Part shown: piece by piece, positions 6,987 to 14,057 of the stretch
Numbering within the stretch: the first letter of the stretch is position 1
How the letters are laid out: each line of letters begins with the position of its first letter
Virus record (IMG/VR): IMGVR_UViG_3300031673_000482
Coordinates: 1 to 23,856 of that record
Source of the DNA: a virus
DNA length: 23,856 nucleotides
Direction: 5' to 3' (one strand)
The notes under the pieces: generated by a model
The model's input: the letters and a program-made list of their open reading frames with translations, nothing else
Told to the model about the DNA's origin: nothing
Databases searched by the model: none
Translations under genes and position numbers: made by a program

Positions 6987-7303
6987 TCATACATGCGAAC
7001 CACGCCGCCGATCGCGTACCAGATATCGTCAGCAAGGCGATTCACGCTTGCGCCCGCGGCTGCTACCAGGCTGCCTTGCTCGCAGGGAGGCAGAACTGGG
7101 CAGGGTCCGATCTCTCGGGCAAGGCGAACAAGTATGGGAGCCACTACGCACGCAGCCGCGCCGGGCTCATCGCGCGTATTGAGGATGCAATCGCTGACTA
7201 CGATTGGAGCGTCCGTAGCGAGCTGGTGTACCACGGCTCCCCGAAGCGCTGGCGGCGCGAGCTGGTGTTGATCTCGCCCGACGGCGAGCGGTTGATCTGG
7301 TAG
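6983..7303 (+). CDS. Hypothetical protein, 106 aa
   Basis: ATG 6983 lies in the third copy of the cassette leader (GGGAG at 8 nt); the frame extends further upstream but those codons overlap the Ala-rich gene. The product (MIIHANHAADRVPDIV...) has a helical first half with two Cys (CARGC), a basic middle (NKYGSHYARSRAGL) and a beta-type C-terminus (RRELVLISPDGERLIW). No family is recognised. It contains no CTAG, unlike most of the phage. It lies 7 nt before the PP-loop gene and may work with it. Confidence 0.75.
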   Translation: MIIHANHAADRVPDIVSKAIHACARGCYQAALLAGRQNWAGSDLSGKANKYGSHYARSRAGLIARIEDAIADYDWSVRSELVYHGSPKRWRRELVLISPDGERLIW

Positions 7304-7310
7304 CCCGACG

Positions 7311-8045
7311 ATGAGTAACATAACGGAAGTGATCGCATTGTCCGGCGGGAAGGATTCAACGGCGATGGCGCTGCGGTTGTATGAGACTGAGCCCGAGCTT
7401 GTCGCGCGTGCTCGAATCGTTTGCTCACCGACTGGCGACGAACTGCCCAACATGCAAGAGCATTGGCGGCGGCTCGAAGGGCTCATCGGTAAGCCGTTGG
7501 AGCACATTACAAACGACGGTCGCACGCTTCACGATTGGATCGAGCATTTCAACGCGCTACCGAATCCGCGAATGCGCTGGTGTACGCGGCTATTGAAGGT
7601 GCAGCCGTTCGTAGCCTTTCTCGCCAGTCTACCCAAGCCGGTCGTGCAGTGCGTTGGGTTGCGTGCGGACGAGCCGCTTCGCGCGGGGCTCTTCTCGGAC
7701 GAATTCGAGTCACGTTACCCTCTCCGTGAATGGGGTTGGGGGCTCGAAGATGTTGTCGGGTACCTCGAAGAGAAAGGGATTGAGATACCGAAACGCACCG
7801 ACTGTGCGCGGTGTCCATATCAGCGGCTTAGTGAATGGCACGAGTTGTGGAAGGCGCACCCGGACATTTACGAACACGCGGCGCGCCAGGAAGACGCAAC
7901 GGGGCGGACGTTCCGCAGCCCGTCGCGCGACACCTGGCCAGCGGGGTTGCGCGAGCTGGGCGCAGACTTTGAGCGTGGCCGCGAGCCGCGGGGCGGGTGG
8001 GTAGACGGCACGAATTCGCGCGCATGTCGCGTGTGCTCCCTATGA
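7311..8045 (+). CDS. PP-loop ATP pyrophosphatase, PAPS reductase/DndC-like
   Basis: The product belongs to the adenine-nucleotide alpha-hydrolase (PP-loop) superfamily, whose members activate a substrate by adenylation or reduce PAPS. The PP-loop SGGKDST is at residues 11-17. C91 lies in MRWCTRLLKVQP, a signature of PAPS-reductase-like phage proteins. Two CxxC pairs, C165/C168 (DCARCP) and C239/C242 (CRVC), could hold an Fe-S cluster or zinc. Length (244 aa) fits. Possible roles are sulfur metabolism, tRNA thiolation or DNA sulfur modification. No partner gene (such as a cysteine desulfurase) is in the window, so the substrate cannot be named. It sits 13 nt before the DNA polymerase. The ribosome site is weak. 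The gene has no CTAG at all and a GC-rich codon style, which suggests a separate origin from its neighbours. Confidence 0.85.
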   Translation: MSNITEVIALSGGKDSTAMALRLYETEPELVARARIVCSPTGDELPNMQEHWRRLEGLIGKPLEHITNDGRTLHDWIEHFNALPNPRMRWCTRLLKVQPFVAFLASLPKPVVQCVGLRADEPLRAGLFSDEFESRYPLREWGWGLEDVVGYLEEKGIEIPKRTDCARCPYQRLSEWHELWKAHPDIYEHAARQEDATGRTFRSPSRDTWPAGLRELGADFERGREPRGGWVDGTNSRACRVCSL

Positions 8046-8058
8046 CCGATCGATACAA

Positions 8059-10014
8059 GTGAGCGTCTTGATGCTTCACGCTCTAGATTGCGAGACTTGG
8101 CCTATTCGACCTGGCCAAGTCTCGCCTCGGCTTGTCAGCGTCGCGTTTCAAACCGGGCAATCGCAGCCCGCAATCTTTCATCGATCGGACGATTGGCAAT
8201 CACACTTCCGATCCGTCATATCGTGCGCATTGCGCGACGGAACGCCACTCGTCAATCAAAACATTGCTTTTGATTTCCGCGTCTTGATCAACGAAGAGCC
8301 AAGCCTAGCGCCGTTGATCTGGCAACTATACGATAGCGATCTCGTATGTGATCCGATGATCACAGCAATTCTCTTGAGCATCGCGCACGGGGAGCCCCAA
8401 GCGAACGGCACTCGTAAGGCAATGCACCTAGGCGGCTTCGCGCTGGCGGACCTAGCCAAGCGCCACCTAGGCGAGACAATCGAGGGAAAAGGTCCGGACG
8501 CTTGGCGCACTCGATACCATGAGCTAGATAGCGTACCGATCAAAGACTGGCCAGCCGCGGCGCGAGAGTATGCCATAGAGGATCCGGGTTGGGCTTTGCG
8601 CGTGTTCCAAGCCCTTCGCAACAGTAACGGAGGCGCTCGCCCTAGGGGAGAAACGCGCGGAGTGCGTACTTCTTGGGCACTTGGACTGGCAGAATCGTGG
8701 GGAGTGCGAACGGATCCCGAGTACGTTGAAGCACTGAAAACGCACCTAACAGCGCACGTTGCTGAGTGCTACGATAGGATCCGACAAGCGCCGGACTTCA
8801 ACGGCTGGCTTCGATCTAACGGCTCTCGCGATATGGTGCTTATGCGAGAGCGTATCGAAGCGGCGTTGCCGGAACATGAGAGAGCCGAGCGCATTACGCC
8901 TACCGGCAAGCGAACAACCGATCGTGACACACTTGAAGCCTGTGTTGACGCGGAAGATCTGGCGGCTTGGGTAGATCAAGGCGAGGCAAAAACAGAGTTA
9001 ACAACCTTCGTTCCACGGCTGGAAGAGGGAACAGCACTGCCAATCCATGCGCGTTGGTGGCCAATCGTGGAAAGTGAACGGCTTAGTTGCAGGAATCCTA
9101 ATCTAACGAATCTACCAAGGCGAAGCATGTTGATCGGCGGCGTTAGGGTTGGCGTTCGATCTTGCTACGTTCCGCGCCCCGGCTTCGTCTTCAGCGCGGC
9201 GGACTTTGGAACAGCGGAGTTGCGCGCATTTGCTCAGATCTGCCTTTGGTGGTTTGGCCATAGTGCCATGGCGCAAGCCTTTAAGGATCAAACTAAGGGC
9301 GGGTTGGATCTACACTCCAAGCTGGCGGCGCGTATCCTCGGCATATCGGACAATGACGCAAAGACGTTGAAAGCAAAGGGCGATGAAGACTTTGATCGCA
9401 CTAGGCACGTTGCCAAGCAAACAAACTTCGGGCGGCTCGGCGGTATGGGAAATGAGCGCTTCATTCTTACGTGCCGTAAAGACGGAGTAGATTTGACACT
9501 TGGCGGAAGACTCGGCAACAACCTTGAAGAGATTGCCGAAGCGCTGAAGCTAAAGCAGTTTGCCCTATTCCCCGAGATTCCTGAGTATTTCGCTAGGATC
9601 AATAGCATACTCCGAGAAAGTGGGGGCGATAACGCCACGATAACTAGCGCTGGCACTGGCCTAGTGCGAGGCAACGTAGGCTATTGTGATACGTGCAATC
9701 ACTTCTTCCAGAACCTTGTGGCACAATGGACTAAAGATGCGCTGTATGTGATAGCACGAGAATGCTACAACGTGCCAAGCTCTCCCCTTTATGGGTCGCG
9801 TCCGATCATTGTTCCGCATGACGAGACGATCTTGGAGGTGCCAGAATACAAGGCGGGCGCGGCTGCGGATCGGCAAGCTGAGATCATGCGCCTAGTTGCC
9901 AGCGCTTCAGCGCCGGATGTCCCTATTGAGTGCGAAGCCGCGCTAATGCGGCGTTGGGATAAGCGAGCGAAGCCCGTTCGCGTCAATGGTATTCTAGTGC
10001 CTTGGGAGGCATAA
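8059..10014 (+). CDS. polA: DNA polymerase, family A, with 3'-5' exonuclease
   Basis: This is the phage replicative DNA polymerase. With GTG 8059 it has 651 residues; ATG 8071 is equally possible and neither has a clear ribosome site. Exonuclease motifs: D10-x-E12 (ALDCETWP), Exo II NQNIAFD with D72, Exo III Y171-x-x-x-D175. Polymerase motifs: A, ADFGTAELR with D382; B, R449...K453...NFG 456-458; C, H587-D588-E589. After NFG the usual tyrosine position (E. coli Y766) is Gly (RLGGMG), which matches a phage subgroup with NFGxxGGxG. All catalytic acidic residues are present, so both activities should be intact. Phe at 457 is the residue linked to discrimination against dideoxynucleotides in this family. 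It lies downstream of the PP-loop gene and upstream of two small genes. Confidence 0.95.
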   Translation: MSVLMLHALDCETWPIRPGQVSPRLVSVAFQTGQSQPAIFHRSDDWQSHFRSVISCALRDGTPLVNQNIAFDFRVLINEEPSLAPLIWQLYDSDLVCDPMITAILLSIAHGEPQANGTRKAMHLGGFALADLAKRHLGETIEGKGPDAWRTRYHELDSVPIKDWPAAAREYAIEDPGWALRVFQALRNSNGGARPRGETRGVRTSWALGLAESWGVRTDPEYVEALKTHLTAHVAECYDRIRQAPDFNGWLRSNGSRDMVLMRERIEAALPEHERAERITPTGKRTTDRDTLEACVDAEDLAAWVDQGEAKTELTTFVPRLEEGTALPIHARWWPIVESERLSCRNPNLTNLPRRSMLIGGVRVGVRSCYVPRPGFVFSAADFGTAELRAFAQICLWWFGHSAMAQAFKDQTKGGLDLHSKLAARILGISDNDAKTLKAKGDEDFDRTRHVAKQTNFGRLGGMGNERFILTCRKDGVDLTLGGRLGNNLEEIAEALKLKQFALFPEIPEYFARINSILRESGGDNATITSAGTGLVRGNVGYCDTCNHFFQNLVAQWTKDALYVIARECYNVPSSPLYGSRPIIVPHDETILEVPEYKAGAAADRQAEIMRLVASASAPDVPIECEAALMRRWDKRAKPVRVNGILVPWEA

Positions 10015-10016
10015 CC

Positions 10017-10235
10017 ATGGGTAACCTAACGTGCGATCGTCAGTCTCTGATCATGTATAGCGAAGGGATCTTGTTGGATTTCAGGCAAGGAAGGGGGCGA
10101 ATGTGTAACGAGGTAGAGGTTGAACGCGCATTTGAAGCCCTTGAAAAAGGCGAGACTGTCTACCTACTAGAAGCCGGGCGGATTGTCTCGTCTATCAAAG
10201 AGATCTGCGGTTGCTGGGAAGAGTGCGAGGTATAA
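10017..10235 (+). CDS. Hypothetical small protein, 72 aa
   Basis: ATG 10017 follows GGGAGG with 7-nt spacing and comes 2 nt after the polymerase stop; a longer start at 10002 lies inside the polymerase and upstream of that ribosome site. The product (MGNLTCDRQSLIMYSEG...) has Cys near residues 6 and 30 and a C-terminal CGCWEEC cluster. The EVERAFEALEKGETVYLLEAG stretch looks like helix then strand. It is not recognised. Its start context (GAGG, TAAccATGG) is repeated at the next gene. Confidence 0.75.
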   Translation: MGNLTCDRQSLIMYSEGILLDFRQGRGRMCNEVEVERAFEALEKGETVYLLEAGRIVSSIKEICGCWEECEV

Positions 10236-10237
10236 CC

Positions 10238-10459
10238 ATGGATAAGGCTAGGGATAACGAATTGCTAAGGCTACCGCCAGCAAGCGCGATGGCAGGCGTA
10301 TGGGATATTTCGATTCAGACTGTGTATCAGCGGACACACGGGCGGATCCAAACCAGCGCACGAGCAATCGCGACGCTCGCGAGAGAGCTAGATCTAGACT
10401 GCGGGCTTCTCTGCATGGAATTCGCCCGGCGGCGCGCCCGTTTTCTGGCGGATCACTAG
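10238..10459 (+). CDS. Small protein with HTH-like pattern, 73 aa
   Basis: ATG 10238 follows GAGG with 7-nt spacing, 2 nt after the previous stop. Residues ~14-52 (ASAMAGVWDISIQTVYQRTHGRIQTSARAIATLARELDLD) have the rhythm of a Cro/CI-type helix-turn-helix: helix, Gly-like turn, recognition helix, then a helix with LARELD. The match is by eye and weak. If correct it would be a small DNA-binding regulator placed at the end of the replication operon. The C-terminus is basic (ARRRARF). It is the last rightward gene before the convergent lysis/tail block. Confidence 0.7.
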   Translation: MDKARDNELLRLPPASAMAGVWDISIQTVYQRTHGRIQTSARAIATLARELDLDCGLLCMEFARRRARFLADH

Positions 10460-10517
10460 AGACTTCCTCGCGGGAAAGCAACGAACCAAACCGACAAAAT
10501 CGAAACCGTCGAGTGCG

Positions 10518-11984
10518 CTAGCCGCCCGTTACTGGCTCATTAAAAGCTTGGACCACGCCAAGGGTAGGCGAGACTGCGTGCGCCGCTAGGGCTCGCCTAG
10601 ACCCGTCATAGCCCTCTTCTACGTGCCATCTATCCGCGCCCGTCGCACTTGGCCAACGGATGATCTGAAGATCGCTCCTTTGCGGCAAGTCGCGTTCCGT
10701 ATGGTAATGACCAGTAAAGCAGTAGCGCCAACGCGACAAGCCCCATTCGCGAGCGAATCGCTTTGGGATCACTTCGCTGAGCGCCTTTACCCGCAGCTTG
10801 TCGCCATGATGCACGCAAAGCAGAGTCTCGCCATAGAGCTGGCCAATCACGGGATCAACGATCGTGCCATATACCTGAACGTCTTGCCGCTGAGAAAACC
10901 AAGCGCGCACGGCTTCGGTCATTAGTGCGGACGCGAAGCGATCGTGATTGCCTTGCATTGGCCAAAGCTCTACCGGCGCAAGCTGTGTCAGCGCGTCGAT
11001 TTGCTCTACTTTATATTCTACCCAAGACGAGGCGATCTCAAGTGGCGATCCGTCTACGTCTTGCGGCGTTCCCTGAGTTGTTGTTCCGCCGCTTGTGTCA
11101 ATATGCAACCCGTCAGATCCGATCGGGATAATGATCTTCGCTGGCCTACCTAGCAACTCAACTCGTCCAATCAGCCGCTCTATCAGCTCTAGGTAGAGCG
11201 TGCGTTGCGTTTCACGGCCGTAGCCACCAACGCCACGCTTTCCCCAATGCTCATCGGTTAGGCCAACAACCAAAGTGAACGGTTCGCGCGGCTTTCGGAT
11301 TCGGATCTTTGGCGGCGCGTAGGTTGGCGCCCGTTCTGCAAACCAGCGCTTTAGCGGCTCTAGCGTATGCTCTCGGAACGCGCGCCATTTCTCAGCGTCG
11401 CGCTTGTATTCCCGCCATTTGTCTTGCTCAATCTTCCTATAGACATCAAGCTGACGAAGTTGTCTCGCTTCGTCCCTTAGTTCGTTTTCGCTAGCAGTAC
11501 CTAGCCGCTCTTCCGTAAACGGCAAACTGTCATGCGTTTTGCCCAGCGCGCGGAGTATCCCGATCACAACCGGACGTGGTAGATCGTGCGTGCGAGCAAC
11601 TTGATTGATCGTCGCGGGCTTGCCAGTGACGTTGGAATAATCAGCAAGAATAGAATCAACGCGGTCCGTAGATAGAACGATATTCCTGGCGATTCCAGCA
11701 ACGCGAAAAACGTAAGTTTGCGTTGCTGCATTGTATTCGTAGTCGTTTGGTTTGCTGGCTTCCGCTGCGGGCTTTACGGCTTCCGCTGCGAGCTTTACGG
11801 CTTCCGCTGCGGGCTTTACGGCTTCCGCTGCGGGCTTCAGTCTAGAGCGAAGAAAACGGCCAAGCTCTCTTGCCTCGTCCCATGGTAGCCCGGTCAGTAC
11901 CGCAATCCGCTTCCACTTCCTGGATCTTGCGCTTACTTGGAGCGTTTCGATCTTCTCATGCTTTAGGTACTCTTCCCAACCCAC
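10518..11984 (-). CDS. Calcineurin-like metallophosphoesterase with HTH-like region
   Basis: The catalytic domain (~235-455) has the full motif set: D244-x-H246 (LTDEHWG), GSD with D291, G345-N346-H347-D348, H392/H393-G-D (CVHHGD), and G425-H-Y-H428. So a two-metal phosphoesterase (DNA or nucleotide substrate) is expected to be active. Upstream, residues ~118-160 (INQVARTHDLPRPVVIGILRALGKTHDSLPFT) resemble the winged-helix/HTH region seen in other phage proteins of this type. Residues 50-77 hold four heptads (KPAAEAV). Charged helices lie between. The start is GTG 11984, overlapping the previous TAG by one base. It is the last gene of the leftward lysis operon. The exact role is unknown; trimming or processing of DNA is plausible inference. 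Confidence 0.88.
   Translation of the reverse strand: MGWEEYLKHEKIETLQVSARSRKWKRIAVLTGLPWDEARELGRFLRSRLKPAAEAVKPAAEAVKLAAEAVKPAAEASKPNDYEYNAATQTYVFRVAGIARNIVLSTDRVDSILADYSNVTGKPATINQVARTHDLPRPVVIGILRALGKTHDSLPFTEERLGTASENELRDEARQLRQLDVYRKIEQDKWREYKRDAEKWRAFREHTLEPLKRWFAERAPTYAPPKIRIRKPREPFTLVVGLTDEHWGKRGVGGYGRETQRTLYLELIERLIGRVELLGRPAKIIIPIGSDGLHIDTSGGTTTQGTPQDVDGSPLEIASSWVEYKVEQIDALTQLAPVELWPMQGNHDRFASALMTEAVRAWFSQRQDVQVYGTIVDPVIGQLYGETLLCVHHGDKLRVKALSEVIPKRFAREWGLSRWRYCFTGHYHTERDLPQRSDLQIIRWPSATGADRWHVEEGYDGSRRALAAHAVSPTLGVVQAFNEPVTGG
11757..11840 (-). repeat. Four 21-bp tandem units encoding a heptad (KPAAEAV)
   Basis: Units 11757-11777, 11778-11798, 11799-11819 and 11820-11840 are near identical. 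They differ at one internal position in the second unit and at the end of the fourth. They encode four copies of KPAAEAV-type heptads between the N-terminal region and the HTH-like part of the phosphoesterase. Confidence 0.95.
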
Positions 11985-12373
11985 TAGATCGCCCCGGCCG
12001 CATACACACTTAGCAGCACAACTGTAATAGCTGCGATCGCGCTAACTGGCGCAACAAAAGCCGGCGCTTCATACCATGGCACAACCGGAGGCGCGCTCTG
12101 CCTATCTAGCAAAGATCGCAAACGATCGCCACGTTGGCGCTCTATCTCCGCCAGTCTAGCCGCAGCGGCAAGCCTTGCTTGCGCCTCGCGCTCTACCAAA
12201 GTGCGCATAGCTTGGCACGCTTCCAGCTTGACGGTTCGTCCTAGTGCTTCTCGCGCCTCTTGGAAGGGTACTAGAAGCCCGCTACAAGGCTTCTCTACCA
12301 CTTGCGCTTCCGTACATGGGGCGGGCGCTGCTGCGAGCGCTAGAGCTATTAGCTGGCACGCTAGGCCAATCAT
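11984..12373 (-). CDS. Signal-peptide, coiled-coil, C-terminal TM protein (lysis accessory), 129 aa
   Basis: The start is ATG 12373, which forms an ATGA 4-nt overlap with the preceding stop; an in-frame ATG at 12388 is less likely. The N-terminus (MIGLACQLIALALAAAPAPC) looks like a signal peptide, with Cys 20 not in a good lipobox. Residues ~45-95 form a charged coiled coil (EREAQARLAAAARLAEIERQRGDRLRSLL). The C-terminus is one membrane span (AFVAPVSAIAAITVVLLSVYAAG). This layout would expose the coil to the periplasm and anchor it at its C-terminus. It lies in the lysis operon, so a spanin-like or lysis-timing role is possible, but the topology is unlike classical Rz. Confidence 0.75.
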   Translation of the reverse strand: MIGLACQLIALALAAAPAPCTEAQVVEKPCSGLLVPFQEAREALGRTVKLEACQAMRTLVEREAQARLAAAARLAEIERQRGDRLRSLLDRQSAPPVVPWYEAPAFVAPVSAIAAITVVLLSVYAAGAI

Positions 12374-12705
12374 AGGCGCCTGTTCCATTCGGCTGCTAGA
12401 TCGGCGCCTTCCAAGTGGGAGATCAAATCCAGCGCTTCGGTTTCGGTTGCCATAACCTCGGCGCCAGTTTCATTGATTACACCAAGCTCTTCCGCTAGCG
12501 AAGCGCCCGAAGTCCGCTCGGCAGCGTCGCGATCTGAATTGATCGCTTCAATCTCTTTGGCGACTTTTGCGCGTTGCTCGGCTGCGATACGCGCCCGGCG
12601 CTCCCGTCGGAAGAGCCAAGCGAAGCCGCCAGCAATGGCAGCTAGAACGATCCAAGCGTAGCGCCCAACCTTGGCAAACGCAGCTTTGATTGCCGCCCAA
12701 ATCAT
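12370..12705 (-). CDS. N-terminal TM plus coiled-coil protein, 111 aa
   Basis: ATG 12705 overlaps the preceding stop by 4 nt (ATGA). Residues 16-32 (YAWIVLAAIAGGFAWLF) form a membrane span followed at once by a strongly basic RRERRARIAAEQRAK and a long helical coil. One-span-plus-coil proteins beside endolysins are often inner-membrane spanins, but the basic cluster after the span predicts a cytoplasmic C-terminus, so it may instead be a holin-associated or antiholin-type protein. It is in the lysis operon between the probable holin and the signal-peptide protein. Confidence 0.72.
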   Translation of the reverse strand: MIWAAIKAAFAKVGRYAWIVLAAIAGGFAWLFRRERRARIAAEQRAKVAKEIEAINSDRDAAERTSGASLAEELGVINETGAEVMATETEALDLISHLEGADLAAEWNRRL

Positions 12706-13040
12706 AGGCGCTCGATTCGTTTTCTAGCCTCTTTGACAATCCAAACTGGCGCACAACCGGAGGCAAACCCTAGAACCGCGCCAACCTCTAACGAAAAAGG
12801 TGTTGCGTCCCAAGCCGCTACAGCTACACCAGATAGCGTGCCAGCAATCACGGCGAACGAGCCCACAACACCCGTCCAATACCAGCTAGCGGGCGGGTTG
12901 TTCGTCAACTTCAGATAACGCTTGTGCGGCGCAAGCCATTTGCGGTTGATGAATTCGGCGCAAGCCCAAGCCGCGAAGCCCGAGATCGCGACGAGTAGAA
13001 GGATCCAAGGCGCCATTATTGCCGGTGTCTCGCCTCGCAT
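12702..13040 (-). CDS. Probable holin, three membrane segments, 112 aa
   Basis: Three hydrophobic segments are visible: ~11-30 (PWILLLVAISGFAAWACAEF), ~55-77 (WTGVVGSFAVIAGTLSGVAVAAW) and ~83-102 (SLEVGAVLGFASGCAPVWIV). The C-terminus is short and basic (KEARKRIERL). Small size, three spans and position beside a muramidase that lacks a signal peptide fit a class I holin, which would release the lysin across the membrane. Two starts are possible. ATG 13040 has GGAG 5 nt upstream and overlaps the previous gene by 25 nt; ATG 13016, eight codons later, overlaps the stop of the previous gene by one base (TAATG). The assignment as holin is inference from topology and context. Confidence 0.72.
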   Translation of the reverse strand: MRGETPAIMAPWILLLVAISGFAAWACAEFINRKWLAPHKRYLKLTNNPPASWYWTGVVGSFAVIAGTLSGVAVAAWDATPFSLEVGAVLGFASGCAPVWIVKEARKRIERL

Positions 13041-13237
13041 TGTCTCTCCGTCGCAAGTGTACGCTCTTCCAAGCGCGAAACCCTATCTCGCAAGCCTTCA
13101 ACATCTACGCGATCTAGGCGCTCGGTCAATGACGTTAGCCTCGAATCAACGCCTTTAATCTGGCCAGACAAGCGCCAGCTAGAGCCGAGGATTGCCAGAA
13201 TGATCGTGACAACCGATCCAATGATTGCGCCTTCCAC
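13016..13237 (-). CDS. Small TM plus coiled-coil protein of the lysis operon, 73 aa
   Basis: GTG 13237 shares one base with the muramidase stop (TAGTG). Residues ~4-20 (AIIGSVVTIILAILGSS) form a membrane span, and the rest (GVDSRLTSLTERLDRVDVEGLRDRVSRLEERTLATE) is a clear heptad coiled coil with one Cys near the end. The layout resembles XhlA/BhlA-type holin partners, though in XhlA the coil precedes the span. It probably works in lysis with the neighbouring holin candidate. Confidence 0.75.
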   Translation of the reverse strand: MEGAIIGSVVTIILAILGSSWRLSGQIKGVDSRLTSLTERLDRVDVEGLRDRVSRLEERTLATERQCEARHRQ

Positions 13238-14022
13238 TATGCTTCGCCCTTTGGTTGCACGAGGAAAGTGGCAAAGTCCGCTTCCGATCCAATGAAGAGA
13301 TCTCGGTCAATCTTGCCAGCGCCGTTGCGGTAGCCGTAGCATTTGCCTTTGCCAGTATATTGCCAGATATGAAGCGTTCCGGCTTCCGCCATGCTTACCG
13401 GCGGGTTGTGTTCTGGCGGACCGAATAGGTTATCAAGTGCAACGTAGGCTGCTTGCCAGATAGGGTAACGAGCCAAGCGCTTTGTCCGTGCAAGCCTGTA
13501 GTGCCAGAAGGATCGGCCAGTATACAAAACGGGGGTTATGCCTGTCAGCTCTTCAACCCGCTCGAGGAAAGTAAGTGCCCAAGCAAGCACTTGCGAAGCG
13601 GGAAACTTAGCAGCGCGAGCGCCTAGATCCTTACCGCGCGCCAGCTTCTTTTCGTCCTTTGTTCCGCCCGGATAGCTCTGCCACTCTAGATCCAGCGCTG
13701 GCGGAAGATCGCCGGGCTTCAAAGGACCGAGCGTCTTGACGAAGATTTCGGCTTGCCTCTTGGCGCTGGCTAGGCTCTTCTTTCCCCAACGGAGATCCGC
13801 ATAGTGATACCCTCCGAAAGCAATCGGGAGCATGACACCGGCGGGTGAATCGTTGTAGCCGCGGAAGCGCTTTTGATGCTTGCGAAACGAGCGCATAGGT
13901 TTGACGCCTTGGCTTGTTTTGGCATAGCAACCGCGCACTTGATCGGCAATGCGAAGAGTAACAGGATCACAACGGCTAGGCCATTGCCAACCAGAAACAT
14001 CTATGAGGTTGATCCGTTGCAC
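13237..14022 (-). CDS. GH25 muramidase (endolysin)
   Basis: The enzyme hydrolyses the MurNAc-GlcNAc bond of peptidoglycan at the end of the lytic cycle. The GH25 fold is shown by D8 in IDVSGWQ, the GGYHYAD motif with H73, the catalytic D111-x-E113 in PPALDLEW, LYTGRSFW, and IWQYTGKG near the end with IDRDLF. It has 261 residues, only the catalytic domain, no signal peptide and no wall-binding repeats, so a holin is needed for export. The start is GTG 14022 with no ribosome site. A TACAAT hexamer ends exactly 6 nt before this GTG, which would put the transcript start at the codon itself. It is first in the leftward lysis operon and divergent from the gene at 14138. Confidence 0.92.
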   Translation of the reverse strand: MQRINLIDVSGWQWPSRCDPVTLRIADQVRGCYAKTSQGVKPMRSFRKHQKRFRGYNDSPAGVMLPIAFGGYHYADLRWGKKSLASAKRQAEIFVKTLGPLKPGDLPPALDLEWQSYPGGTKDEKKLARGKDLGARAAKFPASQVLAWALTFLERVEELTGITPVLYTGRSFWHYRLARTKRLARYPIWQAAYVALDNLFGPPEHNPPVSMAEAGTLHIWQYTGKGKCYGYRNGAGKIDRDLFIGSEADFATFLVQPKGEA

Positions 14023-14028
14023 TTCTGC

Positions 14029-14057
14029 ATTGTAGCGCTATGGGAAAAAGAAGGCAA
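14029..14057 (-). promoter_or_regulatory. Candidate leaderless promoter for the muramidase
   Basis: Read on the minus strand, TTGCCT (14057-14052) and TACAAT (14034-14029) are 17 bp apart, and the -10 ends 6 nt before GTG 14022. Transcription would start at or next to the start codon. The -35 lies inside the left arm of the inverted repeat 14049-14116. Confidence 0.5.

Noticed and set aside
10460-10517. Terminator expected between convergent operons
   Set aside because: Only a short imperfect stem with no T-run is visible, so I do not call a terminator here.
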